A stretch of 64,000 nt of DNA from Eleusine coracana subsp. coracana (lineage: Eukaryota; Streptophyta; Magnoliopsida; Poales; Poaceae), in the NCBI GenBank assembly GCA_032690845.1, contig CM064424.1, positions 49,923,511 through 49,987,510 on the forward strand, written 5' to 3'. Shown here in pieces: positions 13,101-21,713 of this stretch (positions are counted from its first letter, which is position 1; every line of letters starts with the position of its first letter). The notes below the pieces were generated by a model that saw only the letters and a program-made list of their open reading frames with translations, searched no databases and was not told the DNA's origin. The position numbers were made by a program, and so were the translations under genes.

Positions 13101-16100
13101 CCGCACAGCCCAATTAACTAGACTAAAGCCTAGATTACTGTAATTCTAACATTAACTACCAATTTGACCCTGCTTTTTCAACTTTGCTCATTTGACCCTA
13201 TTTTTGGGTTTTGAATTGCTCAAGTTGACCCTGAACTTTGCTCATTTGACCCTAATTTTCAACAAAATGGGGTCAAATGAGCAAAGAAGGATTCAAAAGA
13301 AGGGTCAAAAGAATAAAGTTGAGAAAAGAGGGTCAAATTAGTAATTAGCCTTCAAAACAGGGTAAAATAAGCAAATGCCCTTTTTTTATTTCCACAAACT
13401 TGTGCGAACCCTGGTGGGAGGTTTCACAACTTGAGGCACTAACCAACTGATCTACTGTCAGTTTGTGAAAAACAAAAACATAATATCTTACTGGTCTAAG
13501 GGTATGCTTCTCCATGATTCTTGCACCTGCTATTGCAGAATACCTGAAATCCATAAAAAAAACACCTTGTCAACAAAACTGTCAAATCTAATCATAGTTT
13601 TTATCATGAAAAATAACAAATATCCAGATTATCAGAAAAGGCCACACTTAATGGCTTTATGCAAGGGATACCATCATATGATAGAGCAAGCCAAACTGCT
13701 TACACTAGCATAGTGTCCTCGACTGAGGCTGCAAGAGGAGAAGCAACTTCAACAGTCCCGGCATCACAAAGTACCCTGCAGACAAGATCTAATTATTATT
13801 TTTTAGAAAAGGGAATATATTTCAATATTCCAGCCGATGCACAGTCTGATGCATATTGCTGTTAATTATTACAACCATGACACTCAGCAAGACCTCAGAA
13901 AGTTCAACACCAGCCTTTAAACAAGCCATTGTTTCAAACACATTAACGTTGAATTCTATAACTAAAACGCCAATCATCATCAACAACAACAACAACAAAA
14001 CCTTAAATCCCAAGAAAATTGGGGTAGACCCGAAAATACCAAAACACTAAATCGCCAACCATATCTAGCAAACATCTCCATTACACATGCAGACTTTGAA
14101 ATATTATCTAATCAGGTACAGATACAGGATCAGCAACTTAGATCTAGTTAGTTGATTGTCAAACAATACCATGAGTCTATGACAGATACAGGCTTAAGCA
14201 GTTTTCGAACACAGTGGACGTTAATTTGTGATGAGCCGCTTATTTAAAGAGAGATTTGAGTCTATGTTTGGCACAACTACAGCTTATTCACAAAAGAGTA
14301 AAATACACTAGCGGCCCTTAAACTTGTTCCGTAGTGTCATTTAGGTCCATAAACTTGTAAATTGCACAAACACATCCCTGAACTTGTCTCATAGTGTCGT
14401 CTAGATCCATGAACTTACAGAATATAGTAGCACATCCATAAACTTGTTCCATTGTGTCATCTGGGTCCAATGTCTATTATAACACAAAAATATGTCTATA
14501 TGGCACGTCATATGGAGCTTTCAGCCATCGTATTCTAATATTGACGGCTTGTCATACTTGCCTATCTCATTTACCAATGTGTTTTCCTAAACGGTATTAG
14601 AAGACCGTTTAAACAGCATTTAGACACTAGAGGGCACCCTCGTCTTGGCCAAAATGATGGTTGTCTGCCAAGATACCATTTACTGTCTAGGAAAAAACTG
14701 ATCACAATTGTCTCCTCCAGAAACCTCTCTGCACTAGGGTTTTGTCATGATGCAATGGCCCATCACCTGCTCTTCATCATTGACAATCACAACGAGCACC
14801 TGATGACATCACCATGCCCTATAACTCTTCATTGACCTCAATGACATCATGCGGACGTCTTCTTCCATTATTCTCTATCGAAAGTGTTCTTAAATCTGCC
14901 GCAAGTAGTCAATAGTAACATGTACAAAGCCATATAAGCACATTTGTGCATTAAAAATAAAGGTTTGGATCTAGATGACACCACAAGACAAGTTTGAAGC
15001 TGTGTTTTTGCAATTTACAAGCTCATGGACCTGGATGACACCATGGGACAAGTTTAGGGATGTGTTTGTGCAATCGGCAAGTTCATGGACCTAGATGGCA
15101 CCTTGGAACAAGTTTAAGGACTGCCGGTGAATTTTACTCTTCACAGAAATAAGCAGAATTACAGGTTTCTGCAGTGTTAGATTGTATTGATATTGATAAT
15201 AGACCCAATGGGTTACATATACAGGGTGGAGATGACTTAAATCTAGACTTGGATAAGGACTCTACAATTAGAGTCATAATCTACTACTATATCCTTAACA
15301 CCCCTCCTCAAATGCAAGGCATATGCAATAGCGTTGCATTTGAAGGAGATGAACACTAAAACTTATTACATTAATAGAAAAAAATCTAAAATCTAACTCT
15401 TGAAGTTGTCATACAGTGAAGTCTTGGTCATCGAGTTAAGCTAAAAAGATAATATGTCACTACAGCAAATGGCATATAGTGAAAATATATATGATATATA
15501 ATAATGTCATGCACTATTGCAAATGGCAAGTAGTGGAATATGATGATATGATGTTAGCTAAATCGATGTGACTTAGCTAATAAAAAATTGGCTGACCGAC
15601 AAAGAGGACTCTCACAAGCATAGACAACTAAAAGAGATAGACTATGGATGTGGAGTTGTGGACACATGAAAGTAAATAGTCCAACGTAAAACTAAGTGTA
15701 GCAAAATGATATGAATTATGGTGCCAAGGGCCAAAACCATGGAGTTGAGGATGACTGTCCAGAATTTTCTGGAATTGCTTGTTTAGAAGTGCCATCAATC
15801 CTGAAGTGGAAGGTCTGACCATGCTCACCAGCAGCGCGACTAGCACGAAATGCAACAAGCTTCTCTGGATACTTGATAAAACAGTTGTCAGAGCGATGAT
15901 TAGTCTTCCCGCAATGCACACAAGATTTTGAAGAAACACCACTGGATGAACTACCCCTCTGATAAGCTGCCAACACACTATGTGGTACTGACATATGAGA
16001 GGATGACATAGACCGAAGCCGAGTCTCTTGAGTAATCAAATCAGACAAAGCTTGTGCCATGGTTAGAGCAGAGCCATGAAGCAATCTTGAACGGATGGAC

Positions 16101-19100
16101 TACAATTCTGGTCGTACTCCCATGACAAATCTGTAGGTAAAGAACTTCTCAATGAATGTTTGTGTTGTACACTCAGCAGCAGTACACCGAGGCACCACAG
16201 ACATCAGCGGACCCATCAAACGATCAAAAGCTGAATAGTACTCATCAATGGACATATCACCTTGTTCTAGTATATGAATTTGCTGCATGAGTGTATGGAG
16301 AAGGGCACCACTATCCTGAACATATCGCTTCTGCAAATAAGACCACATGGCCTTGGCTGTCTCAAAGGAAGAAAGACTCATGATTAGGGACTGATTCATA
16401 CTAGTGACAATTGCACTCATCACTCTCCCATCATGTGTGAGCCATGCTTTAACTGCTGTAGCACCAGAGCCATCCTTCGATTCATCAACGGGTGGGTCAT
16501 CAGTCAAGTGATCAGCGAGACCAAGACCCCTTAGAACAGTTTGAACAGAAAAGCCCACTCACGATAATTGGGACCATCTAACTTCAGAGGAATTGCAACA
16601 ACAAAAGGTTGTGACATGATGAAATCTGGACTGAAACAAGAATAGCAGACTAGAGGAATAGCAAGAAGCAGTTACCACCGTGATGATGAAGAGTAATAGC
16701 ATCAGCAGAACCAACACAATCCCTTACGTGTGTGCAGATGAGATGACCACCAGAGAGCAGAACAATCCAATCCAATTTGAGTCCAATCACAGCAGCAGAG
16801 GGACTCCAAAAGCTTGAAATTCAATCGCTGGCTTCAATGCAGATTGACGGGAAGAGGAGCCACCAACAAATTGACGATGAGCAGCCACAAATCAAAGAGG
16901 AAGCTGTTGAATCTCAGGTGGCCTGCCATGAATCCAAGACGAGCAGACACCTTAGCGCGAGATCAACTTGGGAACAGGCAATTGATGGGCGACGATGGCG
17001 ACCAGAGAAGCCAACCCAACAATCCTGAAGGCAATGGCATACAGATCCGTGATTTCCAGAAGAACATCACAATTGCTACTCAAGGAAGCCGGTGGCTGAC
17101 GAGAAAAAAAAGGGTCACGATGGTGACCAACAAGATGGAATCGTGGGTAAACTAACCTAGCTCTGATTCCATGTTAAGCATAATATGGATTGTATTGATA
17201 TTTATAATAGACCCAATGGATTACATATATAGGGAGGAGATGACTTAAATCTAGACTAGGATAAGGACTCTACAATTAGAGTCCTAATGTACTACTATAT
17301 CCTTAACATGCAGCAGCTTCTCAGAATGAACTAAAAAAAGAGTAGAAATAAGCAGAAGTTGCCTTTTTAAATAGGTTGCTTTTTGAATGACCAAAAGCTG
17401 TGCCAAACAGGGACTGAGTGGTATCTGATCCAAATGAATTATGACAAACAAGAGAACAACAAACTGAAATTCTCTTTATTACCCAGTCATATCTGTCCGG
17501 CCATATGTTGTCTTAAAACCAACAATACCACAGAGTGAAGATGGAATCCTAACTGAACCTGATATGAATTAAAAAGAACTATCAACGGATACAAGTTTCA
17601 ACAAACTTAATAGTACAAAAAGGAACCTCACACATTTTGTACAAACCTCCACCATCTGTGCCAATCGCCACGGAGCATAACCCTGATGAAACTAATGCAG
17701 CAGGACCGGATGAAGAACCACCAGTATACCTATCAATGGAATGTGGATTCCTTGCTGTCCTGCAAGAAGGTCAAGGAAAAGTCACGATAAAGAGACGAGC
17801 ATCATAAATACAATGGGATGATACATATTATGTGACAAATCCATGGATACACCCTTTGGGTTCAAGTAAAAAACAACTATGTAAGGTACTAAGGTGTAAG
17901 CATTATGAACAGAACAAGCCTCTATGCAAGTAATAACCATACCCATAATTCGGGTTGTTCCCGGTTACACCAAGACCTAGCTCATGCATATTTGCTTTCC
18001 CAATAAAGATGACACCACATTTCCGCAGCCGAGCAACACACACTGCATCTTTCTCCACGGTGCGGATTTGGTCAAAAAAAGTTGTAGCACCTGCAGTTAC
18101 AGCAAAACAAAATTATTTCTCAGACAATGACACGACAAGAAATGGCAGGTTGAGTCAACTAGAACTTACCTCTTGACGGATATGGGAAACAGTCAATGTC
18201 ATCTTTGATTGCAACAAAGACCCCATCCAAAATAGAAATTGGGTTTCCTGGGCACAAGAAGCAACAAGCGTCATGAATTTCTCTAGAGGATAGTAAAAGT
18301 GCCAACTTGAAGTCATGTCAAGTAATAAACAAGAAGATAACTTGCACAACCATGAACTGGTCAAATATTAGTAAAGAACCCAAGTAGTCAACTAGGGGCA
18401 AACCTTGCTCAAATCTCTTTGTGGAAGCCTCAGCTTGTTTCCTTATATCGTCTGCATTAAAGTAGATCAACATTGGCATTGGAGGCTTCTTGTTGTTCCA
18501 CTCTTCAACACCCGTGATGACATGCTCGGCAACCTACGCCACGTATCAGAGTTAAAACACAAATTTTAGATGCAGAGGGCGTGAACAAAGGCAAGCGACA
18601 ACAACAGTCTGTCCAGCTAGCTACATACAGCTGAGGGGGTTGTGATCCCAGACTGATACGCATGTGCAAAGTCACGGATCTTCCAGTAGAGGAAAGGGAC
18701 CTTCTCCTCTGCTGACCAACGCAATGATGGATTATATGGTGGGAGACACTGAAGTGCATCGTGGACTCTCTCCGCTGGGTGCCTATCTTCCTCCACAAGC
18801 ACAACGCCACGCTCTGGTTCTGAATAATTGGGAGCAGCGATACCATGAGCAAGATAACATAGTTGTAGGCTTGTACAGACCACTAGGAAACTGGGGTACA
18901 AATTAAATCAGTTTTTTTATTTGACGGGAAAACAGCAGGGGAGCGCCCACTGCAGATTTTATTAAACAAATAAAAAAAAACTGTACAAACGTCAAGGAAC
19001 AAAAGGAAAAGGCGAAAAGAAGAAACGACCACAAGCTATGTACAGGTACAGGCTATACAAGGGTAACCATCCAAGAGAGGAAAGGAGCTTGTACAGACCA

Positions 19101-19765
19101 CCAGGAAACAAGGGTACACAAAAGGAATTAAATGTCAGTTGCAATATATGTGCTGTGATTAGTCCTGGTTAAAGACGTGATTTTGCAGGATTTCGTGCTA
19201 CACAGATGCAGTGAAGAGGAGTAAAAGAATTGTCTGCTTCTGCCAAAAATTGGTTCTTTTTCCCCTCCTTGATGATGGGATGTTAAAAAACGTAGTGCTA
19301 GTTGGTATAAGCGACAATCAAGTCAACCAACAGTTTTCTAGTTGATTGCTAATTGATGCGCTGAAGAATCAATGAAAAACCCATAATTCAGAATCAGAGA
19401 TGAGGTACCCTGTGGCGGGTACTCCGGCAAGTACATGGGGCGCTCGGGGATCACCGTCTGCTGCAGCAACTGTTCAGGCGCGCATCGACAGTAATCAGGT
19501 TACGCGGGACAAGAAATACGAATGAGAATGGAAGAAAGAGTAAAGAAGGGCGCACCTGCGGCATGTTGTTCTGGGACTTGAGGAGGGAGGTGATGAGCGG
19601 GCCCAGCAGCGGCGACTCCATGAGCCAGAGGAAGGCCCTGAGGGAGAAACCGGTGAGGTGCGGCGCCTGCAGCGTCGGCGACCGGTACCGTACGGCGTCG
19701 ATGTCCACCTCCTCTACCGGAGTCATCGAGCGCGGAGCCCTCCCTGTAGAATTCGATCCGCCCAT
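119..19765 (-). CDS. FAAH: Fatty acid amide hydrolase, 19 exons, complete
   Basis: Plant FAAH hydrolyses N-acylethanolamines to ethanolamine and free fatty acid at membranes. Exons, in order of translation: 19556-19765, 19409-19469, 18629-18819, 18404-18533, 18170-18247, 17943-18090, 17647-17759, 17483-17558, 13704-13775, 13492-13543, 8872-8952, 8696-8779, 8095-8198, 7811-7903, 7510-7578, 1385-1449, 797-858, 555-650, 119-178. Every junction is GT-AG and phase is kept throughout, giving 1845 nt, 614 residues and a TGA stop. The amidase-signature triad is present: Lys212 in VAIKDD, cis-Ser288 in GGSSSG and Ser312 in TDGGGSVR. Their spacing equals that of Arabidopsis FAAH (K205/S281/S305, from memory). 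The N-terminal SLRAFLWLMESPLL stretch is hydrophobic and may bind membrane. The start is the first in-frame ATG matching the family's N-terminus. No stop or frameshift was seen. Introns carry large transposon insertions, and a 13.6-kb insertion starts 53 bp upstream of the ATG. Confidence 0.93.
1450..1838. other. FAAH intron sequence, no gene seen
   Basis: AT-rich intron next to the exon at 1385-1449. From about 1640 it turns into a stretch with repeated 'atgcca..acaaaatg' motifs. This resembles the end of a MULE-like element, but no matching second end was found. Nothing here looks coding. Confidence 0.35.
1839..2270. repeat. GC-rich minisatellite, unit about 107 bp
   Basis: Four degenerate head-to-tail units begin with gagctcccc or gtgctcccc at 1839, 1945, 2052 and 2134, and a partial fifth at 2240. 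Spacings are 106, 107, 82 and 106 bp; the 82-bp unit has an internal deletion. Each unit carries 'ggtgcttacg', 'gccgcctcgcg' and 'cgccacccccggccc'-like blocks. The block is very GC-rich inside an AT-rich intron. Overlapping open frames on both strands follow from the repeat and look non-genic. Confidence 0.7.
2296..3990 (+). mobile_element. SIRE/Maximus-type copia remnant: LTR part plus gag
   Basis: About 950 bp (2296-3245) resembles the LTR-like sequence at 57.8-58.4 kb. Shared features include 'gtggagaag', an 'aacctatata' TATA-like site near 2909, and 'gggtcttgga.. tctcttggcc' just downstream. It is followed by a damaged gag reading frame. The 5' end of the LTR is missing. A matching 3' LTR was not found, so the copy is truncated and mosaic. 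It lies in a FAAH intron, on the strand opposite to FAAH. Confidence 0.55.
3266..3960 (+). pseudogene. Copia gag fragment with CCHC zinc knuckle
   Basis: Open segments at 3266-3598 and 3649-3834 are separated by stops and frameshifts. The second is rich in Lys and Glu, as is usual just before the nucleocapsid motif. A CCHC knuckle (CFNCGKSGHFAKDC) is read near 3867-3910. It is followed by a Lys-rich tail. Capsid-like sequence upstream is badly decayed. No protease or integrase follows in frame. Confidence 0.6.
4020..4637 (+). mobile_element. Copia 3' end: RNase H tail, polypurine tract and LTR
   Basis: The frame 4045-4239 encodes the end of a copia RNase H region, with HERSKNIDI, YHFI and the DQLVDIL block usual at that terminus. 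A purine tract (about 4285-4303) then leads into an LTR. The rest of the element is absent. This family is not the one that left the gag fragment just upstream, so the junction near 4000-4025 joins two different elements. Confidence 0.7.
4306..4637 (+). repeat. Copia 3' LTR, 332 bp
   Basis: It begins TGTTAACA and ends CCCAACA, giving TGTT...AACA inverted ends. A TATAAAT box sits at 4493-4499. It follows a polypurine tract, as a 3' LTR should. The partner 5' LTR is not in the window. Confidence 0.7.
5632..6267 (+). repeat. Tandem duplication of 319 bp inside copia RNase H
   Basis: The segment 5632-5950 is repeated at 5951-6267. Both start ccttctcgtggcttg and both end at the block 'catacaaattgccaatga'. 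The copies differ by scattered substitutions and small indels, so the duplication is not recent. The second copy carries its own frame breaks. Confidence 0.8.
6318..6580 (-). repeat. TRIM 3' LTR
   Basis: 263 bp, TGTAACGCCC...GGGTGTTACA. It matches 6690-6967 except for scattered substitutions and small indels. Confidence 0.82.
6677..6688 (-). promoter_or_regulatory. TRIM primer-binding site
   Basis: On the minus strand it reads TGGTATCAGATC, two bases inside the 5' LTR. It is close to the standard tRNA-iMet site TGGTATCAGAGC. Confidence 0.7.
6690..6967 (-). repeat. TRIM 5' LTR
   Basis: 278 bp, homologous to 6318-6580. It has an expanded cta trinucleotide run near 6926-6940. Confidence 0.82.
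7089..7214 (+). repeat. Expanded polypurine tract (27 G) and truncated copia LTR
   Basis: A run of 27 G at 7089-7115 sits where the copia polypurine tract belongs. About 100 bp of LTR-like sequence follows ('ttaaggcccatac', with a TATA-like 'attataaatac' near 7168). The LTR end was not recognised, so it is probably truncated. Confidence 0.5.
7215..7466. repeat. Perfect 126-bp tandem duplication in FAAH intron
   Basis: 7215-7340 and 7341-7466 are identical by eye over all 126 bases, and both begin aggttagtgtaac. The second copy ends 44 bp from the exon at 7510-7578, on the splice-donor side of that exon. Identity implies a recent event or an assembly artefact. Confidence 0.88.
8244..8539. repeat. 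Imperfect tandem duplication in a FAAH intron
   Basis: Two units begin gaggtggata at 8244 and 8372, and both end in a 'ggatgctatcatttgatctaca' block. The second unit is longer by about 40 bp through an internal insertion. No coding potential. Confidence 0.65.
8953..9573. other. FAAH intron sequence, no gene seen
   Basis: AT-rich intron up to about 9290, then a 12-base A run at 9293-9304 followed by a GC-richer segment (9305-9560) that may be a retroposon fragment. No terminal repeats or coding frame could be supported. Confidence 0.35.
9612..9815 (-). repeat. Copia 3' LTR, 204 bp
   Basis: TGTAAGCGG...TTCTAACA on the plus strand. It is the same length as 12948-13151 with a modest number of differences. 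Confidence 0.88.
9816..11595 (-). pseudogene. Copia reverse transcriptase and RNase H with broken catalytic box
   Basis: The frame 10468-11595 covers the reverse transcriptase, with NWRQAMEEEF, KWIFKHK, the QLDVKNAFLHG block and LYGLKQAPRAWY. The usual catalytic YVDD is read as YIND (LLLYINDIVL, near 10750-10790). This replaces the first of the paired aspartates and should abolish polymerase activity. The frame 10103-10573 continues into RNase H (YTDVNWVG, SRSSMEAKYRA). The last part continues in another frame at 9794-10090 (FYCDNVSG, FADVFTKGLP), so there is a frameshift near 10090-10105. A non-functional remnant. Confidence 0.88.
11702..12400 (-). pseudogene. Copia integrase C-terminal fragment
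   Basis: The frame 12137-12400 carries the end of the integrase catalytic core (SPQNGKAERSIRTINNVVR, containing the core Glu, then YWADGLL and INRLPTK). The frame 11702-12067 holds the downstream block CVFLGYSADHKGYRC. The two aspartates of the core and the zinc-binding region are missing, deleted upstream of 12400. A frame break lies between the two segments. Confidence 0.82.
12401..12935 (-). pseudogene. Copia leader / start of gag, joined to integrase by deletion
   Basis: The minus strand has an Ala-rich frame near 12410-12880 that does not resemble a complete gag; no zinc knuckle was found. It runs straight into the integrase fragment near 12400, which marks the deletion junction. Confidence 0.45.
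12936..12947 (-). promoter_or_regulatory. Copia primer-binding site
   Basis: The minus strand reads TGGTATCAAGAG directly after the 5' LTR terminus. This matches the tRNA-iMet-type site of copia elements. Confidence 0.8.
12948..13151 (-). repeat. Copia 5' LTR, 204 bp
   Basis: Pair of the LTR at 9612-9815. The primer site lies directly inside it. Confidence 0.88.
13776..14259. other. FAAH intron sequence, no gene seen
   Basis: AT-rich intron with a short 'caacaacaacaacaa' run near 13980. No repeat ends, RNA gene or coding frame was recognised. Confidence 0.4.
14296..15139. mobile_element. Non-autonomous MULE with long terminal inverted repeats
   Basis: It starts gagtaaaat and ends attttactc. 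The terminal inverted repeats are long (over 150 bp) and built from repeating 'aacttgt..catagtgtcatctaggtcca' modules. The 9-bp flanks ttcacaaaa (14287-14295) and ttcacagaa (15140-15148) differ at one base, fitting a Mutator-type target duplication. The interior of about 400 bp encodes nothing recognisable. Confidence 0.75.
15175..15300 (-). repeat. TR-GAG 3' LTR, 126 bp
   Basis: tgttagattg...ccttaaca on the plus strand. It lacks about 11 bp that are present near the end of the partner LTR. Confidence 0.87.
15716..16617 (-). pseudogene. Copia-type gag, CCHC zinc knuckle, lightly damaged
   Basis: The ATG at 16617 opens a UBN2-like gag (MSQPFVVAI, then LKLDGPNYRE). The frame shifts near 16555 and continues at 16100-16558 with AVKAWLTHDG and the AMWSYLQKRYVQ block. 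A stop near 16100 separates it from the final frame 15716-16084. That frame carries a CX2CX4HX4C knuckle (CVHCGKTNHRSDNC, near 15885-15930). The few breaks suggest it was intact not long ago. It binds RNA and forms particles in related elements. Confidence 0.82.
16618..17159 (-). other. Non-coding leader of the TR-GAG element
   Basis: This is the region between primer site and gag start. No conserved coding frame. Open frames on the plus strand here look incidental. Confidence 0.5.
17160..17171 (-). promoter_or_regulatory. TR-GAG primer-binding site
   Basis: The minus strand reads TGGAATCAGAGC at the LTR boundary, one change from the tRNA-iMet-type site. Confidence 0.75.
17172..17308 (-). 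repeat. TR-GAG 5' LTR, 137 bp
   Basis: tgttaagcat...ccttaaca on the plus strand; partner of 15175-15300. Confidence 0.87.
18866..19134 (-). mobile_element. 5'-truncated LINE tail flanked by long direct repeats
   Basis: On the minus strand a short segment ends 'ctgttttcccgtcaaat' followed by an A run (18912-18918 on the plus strand), as in the 3' ends of plant LINEs. It lies between two direct repeats sharing 'gcttgtacagaccac.aggaaac', at about 18868-18911 and 19088-19134. Insert about 175 bp. The repeats are longer than usual LINE target duplications, so a simple tandem duplication is the alternative. Confidence 0.5.
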
Positions 19766-19841
19766 GTCTCTAATCAATCAAGCTCCCTCCACTGACTGGG
19801 CTGGATCGAAGGAGAAAGGGTTAATTGGAATCGTGTCATTG

Positions 19842-20171
19842 CGAATGGTGACTTATTGTAGTGGTAAGGTGGCTTTAGAACTCGAGTTTGATTTCTAGTG
19901 GGTATGAATTTTTTGGATTAGGTTAAAAAAATTTCCTCGTCTTTCCTCTCTAAGCTAAAATATGTGTAAGATCCTATTTAGAGTTAATCGGTGTAGGCGT
20001 TGCTCCCGATTTAAAGGCTGGTACCCTATAAAAGTTCTCACACATACTAAAAAGGGATCACTATATCAAGAGAGGAGGCGGGTTCGGAAATTTTCTAAAT
20101 CTTTATGAGAAGGTCCTTTTTCTTTAAAAATACCGTTGGGATAGTCTTACCTAGCAAGTCTAGTTTTTTTA
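19842..20171 (+). mobile_element. SINE-like retroposon, about 330 bp
   Basis: Flanked by 14-bp direct repeats gaat(c/t)gtgtcattg at 19828-19841 and 20172-20185, which split the MULE terminal repeat. A Pol III box A-like tagtggtaagg lies at 19859-19869 and a box B-like gagtttgatttc at 19884-19895. The end is T-rich. Target duplication plus internal promoter-like boxes support a tRNA-derived SINE; the family is not identified. Confidence 0.65.
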
Positions 20172-20312
20172 GAATTGTGTCATTGTAACTTCTCAATTTT
20201 TTAGATCTACTATTATAATTCGTCTTATTGAAACTATGCTATTATAATTTTGTAGTTATTTGAACCATGCAATTATGTATATATAAAATCTATTTAGACC
20301 CACCTACAGAGA

Positions 20313-20839
20313 TTGTATTTCTATATGTCCCTAAACTACCCTGATCTCTATCTTTCAATCTTCCTGCTCTCTCAATATAGCATCTCGTCCTTGCGATGGA
20401 GGGTGTGTAGGATGGCTACCATCACACCGAGCTTGATGACGCTCGACGACAGCAGGGGTAAAGCAGCTTGCATCTTCGTGTTTGGGTCATCATCGAGGCT
20501 CTTCTTCTTGTTGTGCAGGAGCTTGACTGGCAACGAAGTTGTGAAGATGAACAAGAGTGGAGGGAGGGAAGGGACAAGCGGCCCACCGCCGGACACGAGG
20601 AGGACGAGCCTGAACTCGCCCAACCGCACCAGGAAGAAGGCGGTCATGCCACGTGTGTCGGCGCGGCTAGTAGGTCGGAGACCGGCGAGCCAGAGGGCGA
20701 CCCGCCGGCTTGTCCTCGTGCAGGTCACCTAGCCACACGCTGGCTCGCCCGCCCATGTGTAGGTCGGCCAGCCCCATTTGCGCGCCTGGCTGCGGTTCGC
20801 CCAGCTGCACCCGCCCATGATGCATGGATGGAAGTCGAA
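20313..20839. other. GC-rich interior of the MULE, possible captured sequence
   Basis: From about 20390 the base composition rises sharply compared with the AT-rich terminal repeats. Frames stay open on both strands (20313-20732 plus, 20372-20728 minus). I do not recognise the product on either strand, and the codon content is not convincing. Pack-MULEs often carry such GC-rich host fragments; this is inference. Confidence 0.35.
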
Positions 20840-20844
20840 GATTG

Positions 20845-21391
20845 TGTTGTGGTTACAAGTCCAGAACAAACAAGTAGTAGGCTAGCCGAGGGCTAGACTG
20901 GCCGAAGGCCTCTCGGACAAGCTACGACAGGAGTAAACAAGACCAAGCAACGACACTTATGCCGAAGGACTCATACAGGTGCCCTTCGGCTAACGAACTT
21001 TGTATTATCTGGTCAGAATTGTACAGGAAGGTTCTGATGGCAGGGGCACGTTCTGTCTCGCTCAGAGGTGCATGTGAGTATTTTATAGATCTATGCTCAT
21101 CTACCCTCCGGGCATGTTTATAGATTTGCCTCGGACCTTACATTACATATCTTACTACTTGACCTAAGGGTATTCTAGTACTTCAATCTTCATCTGGTAC
21201 ACGCCCCCGGCTGTCATTCTCTAGCGCCTGCGCCCGGGGCCCGCCACACCGTACGGCCTTCGGTCGTACCGGCCTTCGAACGCCTGTTGGGCCGAAGGAC
21301 TTCTGGGCCGCCAGTCCAGTTGGACCTTGCTTCTTGTTGCTGGGCTGTCTTCTGGGCTTGGGGAGACTAAGGGGTGGGCATTCCCCCAACA
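20845..21391 (-). repeat. Retand-like 3' LTR, 547 bp
   Basis: TGTTGTGGTTAC...CCCCCAACA on the plus strand. The sequence just inside (gtagcccctcatggg) is the reverse complement of a purine tract, which places this as the 3' LTR of a minus-strand element. Confidence 0.9.
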
Positions 21392-21713
21392 GTAGCCCCT
21401 CATGGGTGAGATCCGCCTTCGGCAGGACCAAAATCGTGATCATGCAAAATGACCACCCCTAGTCTCCCCCCCCCCTTTTCGGGCCTGTCCGGAGGCCATC
21501 CTTTCCTTCGGTTACCTGCACTTGGCACACGCAATCGTATTCGAAGAAGTTAGTGAGTTGTCAAAAGCGAAGCATGCTACCGGAGGCAACATGTTATTTT
21601 GTCCCTAACCCGAACTGCCTTCGGGCTCCCGGCCCTTAGCCGCCAGACCGTGTAACATTCCTGAAGATGCAACAAACATATTGTCATAAATGCAGTTCAG
21701 GCGTCGTCCTGCT

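Larger units (their letters stand above)
9612..13151 (-). mobile_element. Ty1/copia element, internally deleted, nearly complete ends
   Basis: Two 204-bp LTRs, a tRNA-Met primer site and a long purine tract next to the 3' LTR define the element. Flanking 5-mers ctaac (9607-9611) and ttaac (13152-13156) are a target duplication with one change. The interior is only about 3.1 kb. It keeps a leader, the end of integrase, reverse transcriptase and RNase H, but most of gag, protease and the integrase core are gone. It reads in the same direction as FAAH, so its LTR signals face the gene's sense strand. Confidence 0.88.
9574..13380. mobile_element. Small MULE-like element (about 260 bp) split by a copia insertion
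   Basis: The left end (9574-9611) and right end (13343-13380) are inverted copies sharing 'tgcttatt', 'accctg' and 'aaggctaa'. A 10-bp direct repeat, tttttttatt, flanks them at 9564-9573 and 13381-13390. That length fits a Mutator-type duplication, although low complexity weakens the point. The body 13157-13342 is itself rich in inverted 'tttgaccct'/'agggtcaaa' repeats. The copia element at 9612-13151 sits inside. Confidence 0.6.
15175..17308 (-). mobile_element. Gag-only LTR retrotransposon (TR-GAG type), 2134 bp
   Basis: Short LTRs of 126 and 137 bp, a primer site, a purine tract (TTTGAGGAGGGG on the minus strand) and a perfect 5-bp target duplication (tgcag, 15170-15174 and 17309-17313) define a complete insertion. 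Only a copia-type gag is inside. There is no protease, integrase or reverse transcriptase, and no sign that a larger interior was recently cut out. It must have moved with enzymes from an autonomous copia element. Confidence 0.88.
14260..17414. mobile_element. MITE-like element holding two later insertions
   Basis: The left end near 14260 (gtctatgtttggcaca) is an imperfect inverted copy of the right end near 17398-17414 (ctgtgccaaacagggac). Possible 3-bp duplications (tga) flank them at 14257-14259 and 17415-17417. Removing the two nested elements leaves roughly 180 bp, a normal size for a small MITE. The family assignment (Tourist-like) is inference. Confidence 0.45.

Noticed and set aside
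19766..19777. Upstream extension of FAAH by four codons
   Set aside because: The extension would begin at TTG; the first ATG at 19765 gives the expected N-terminus.
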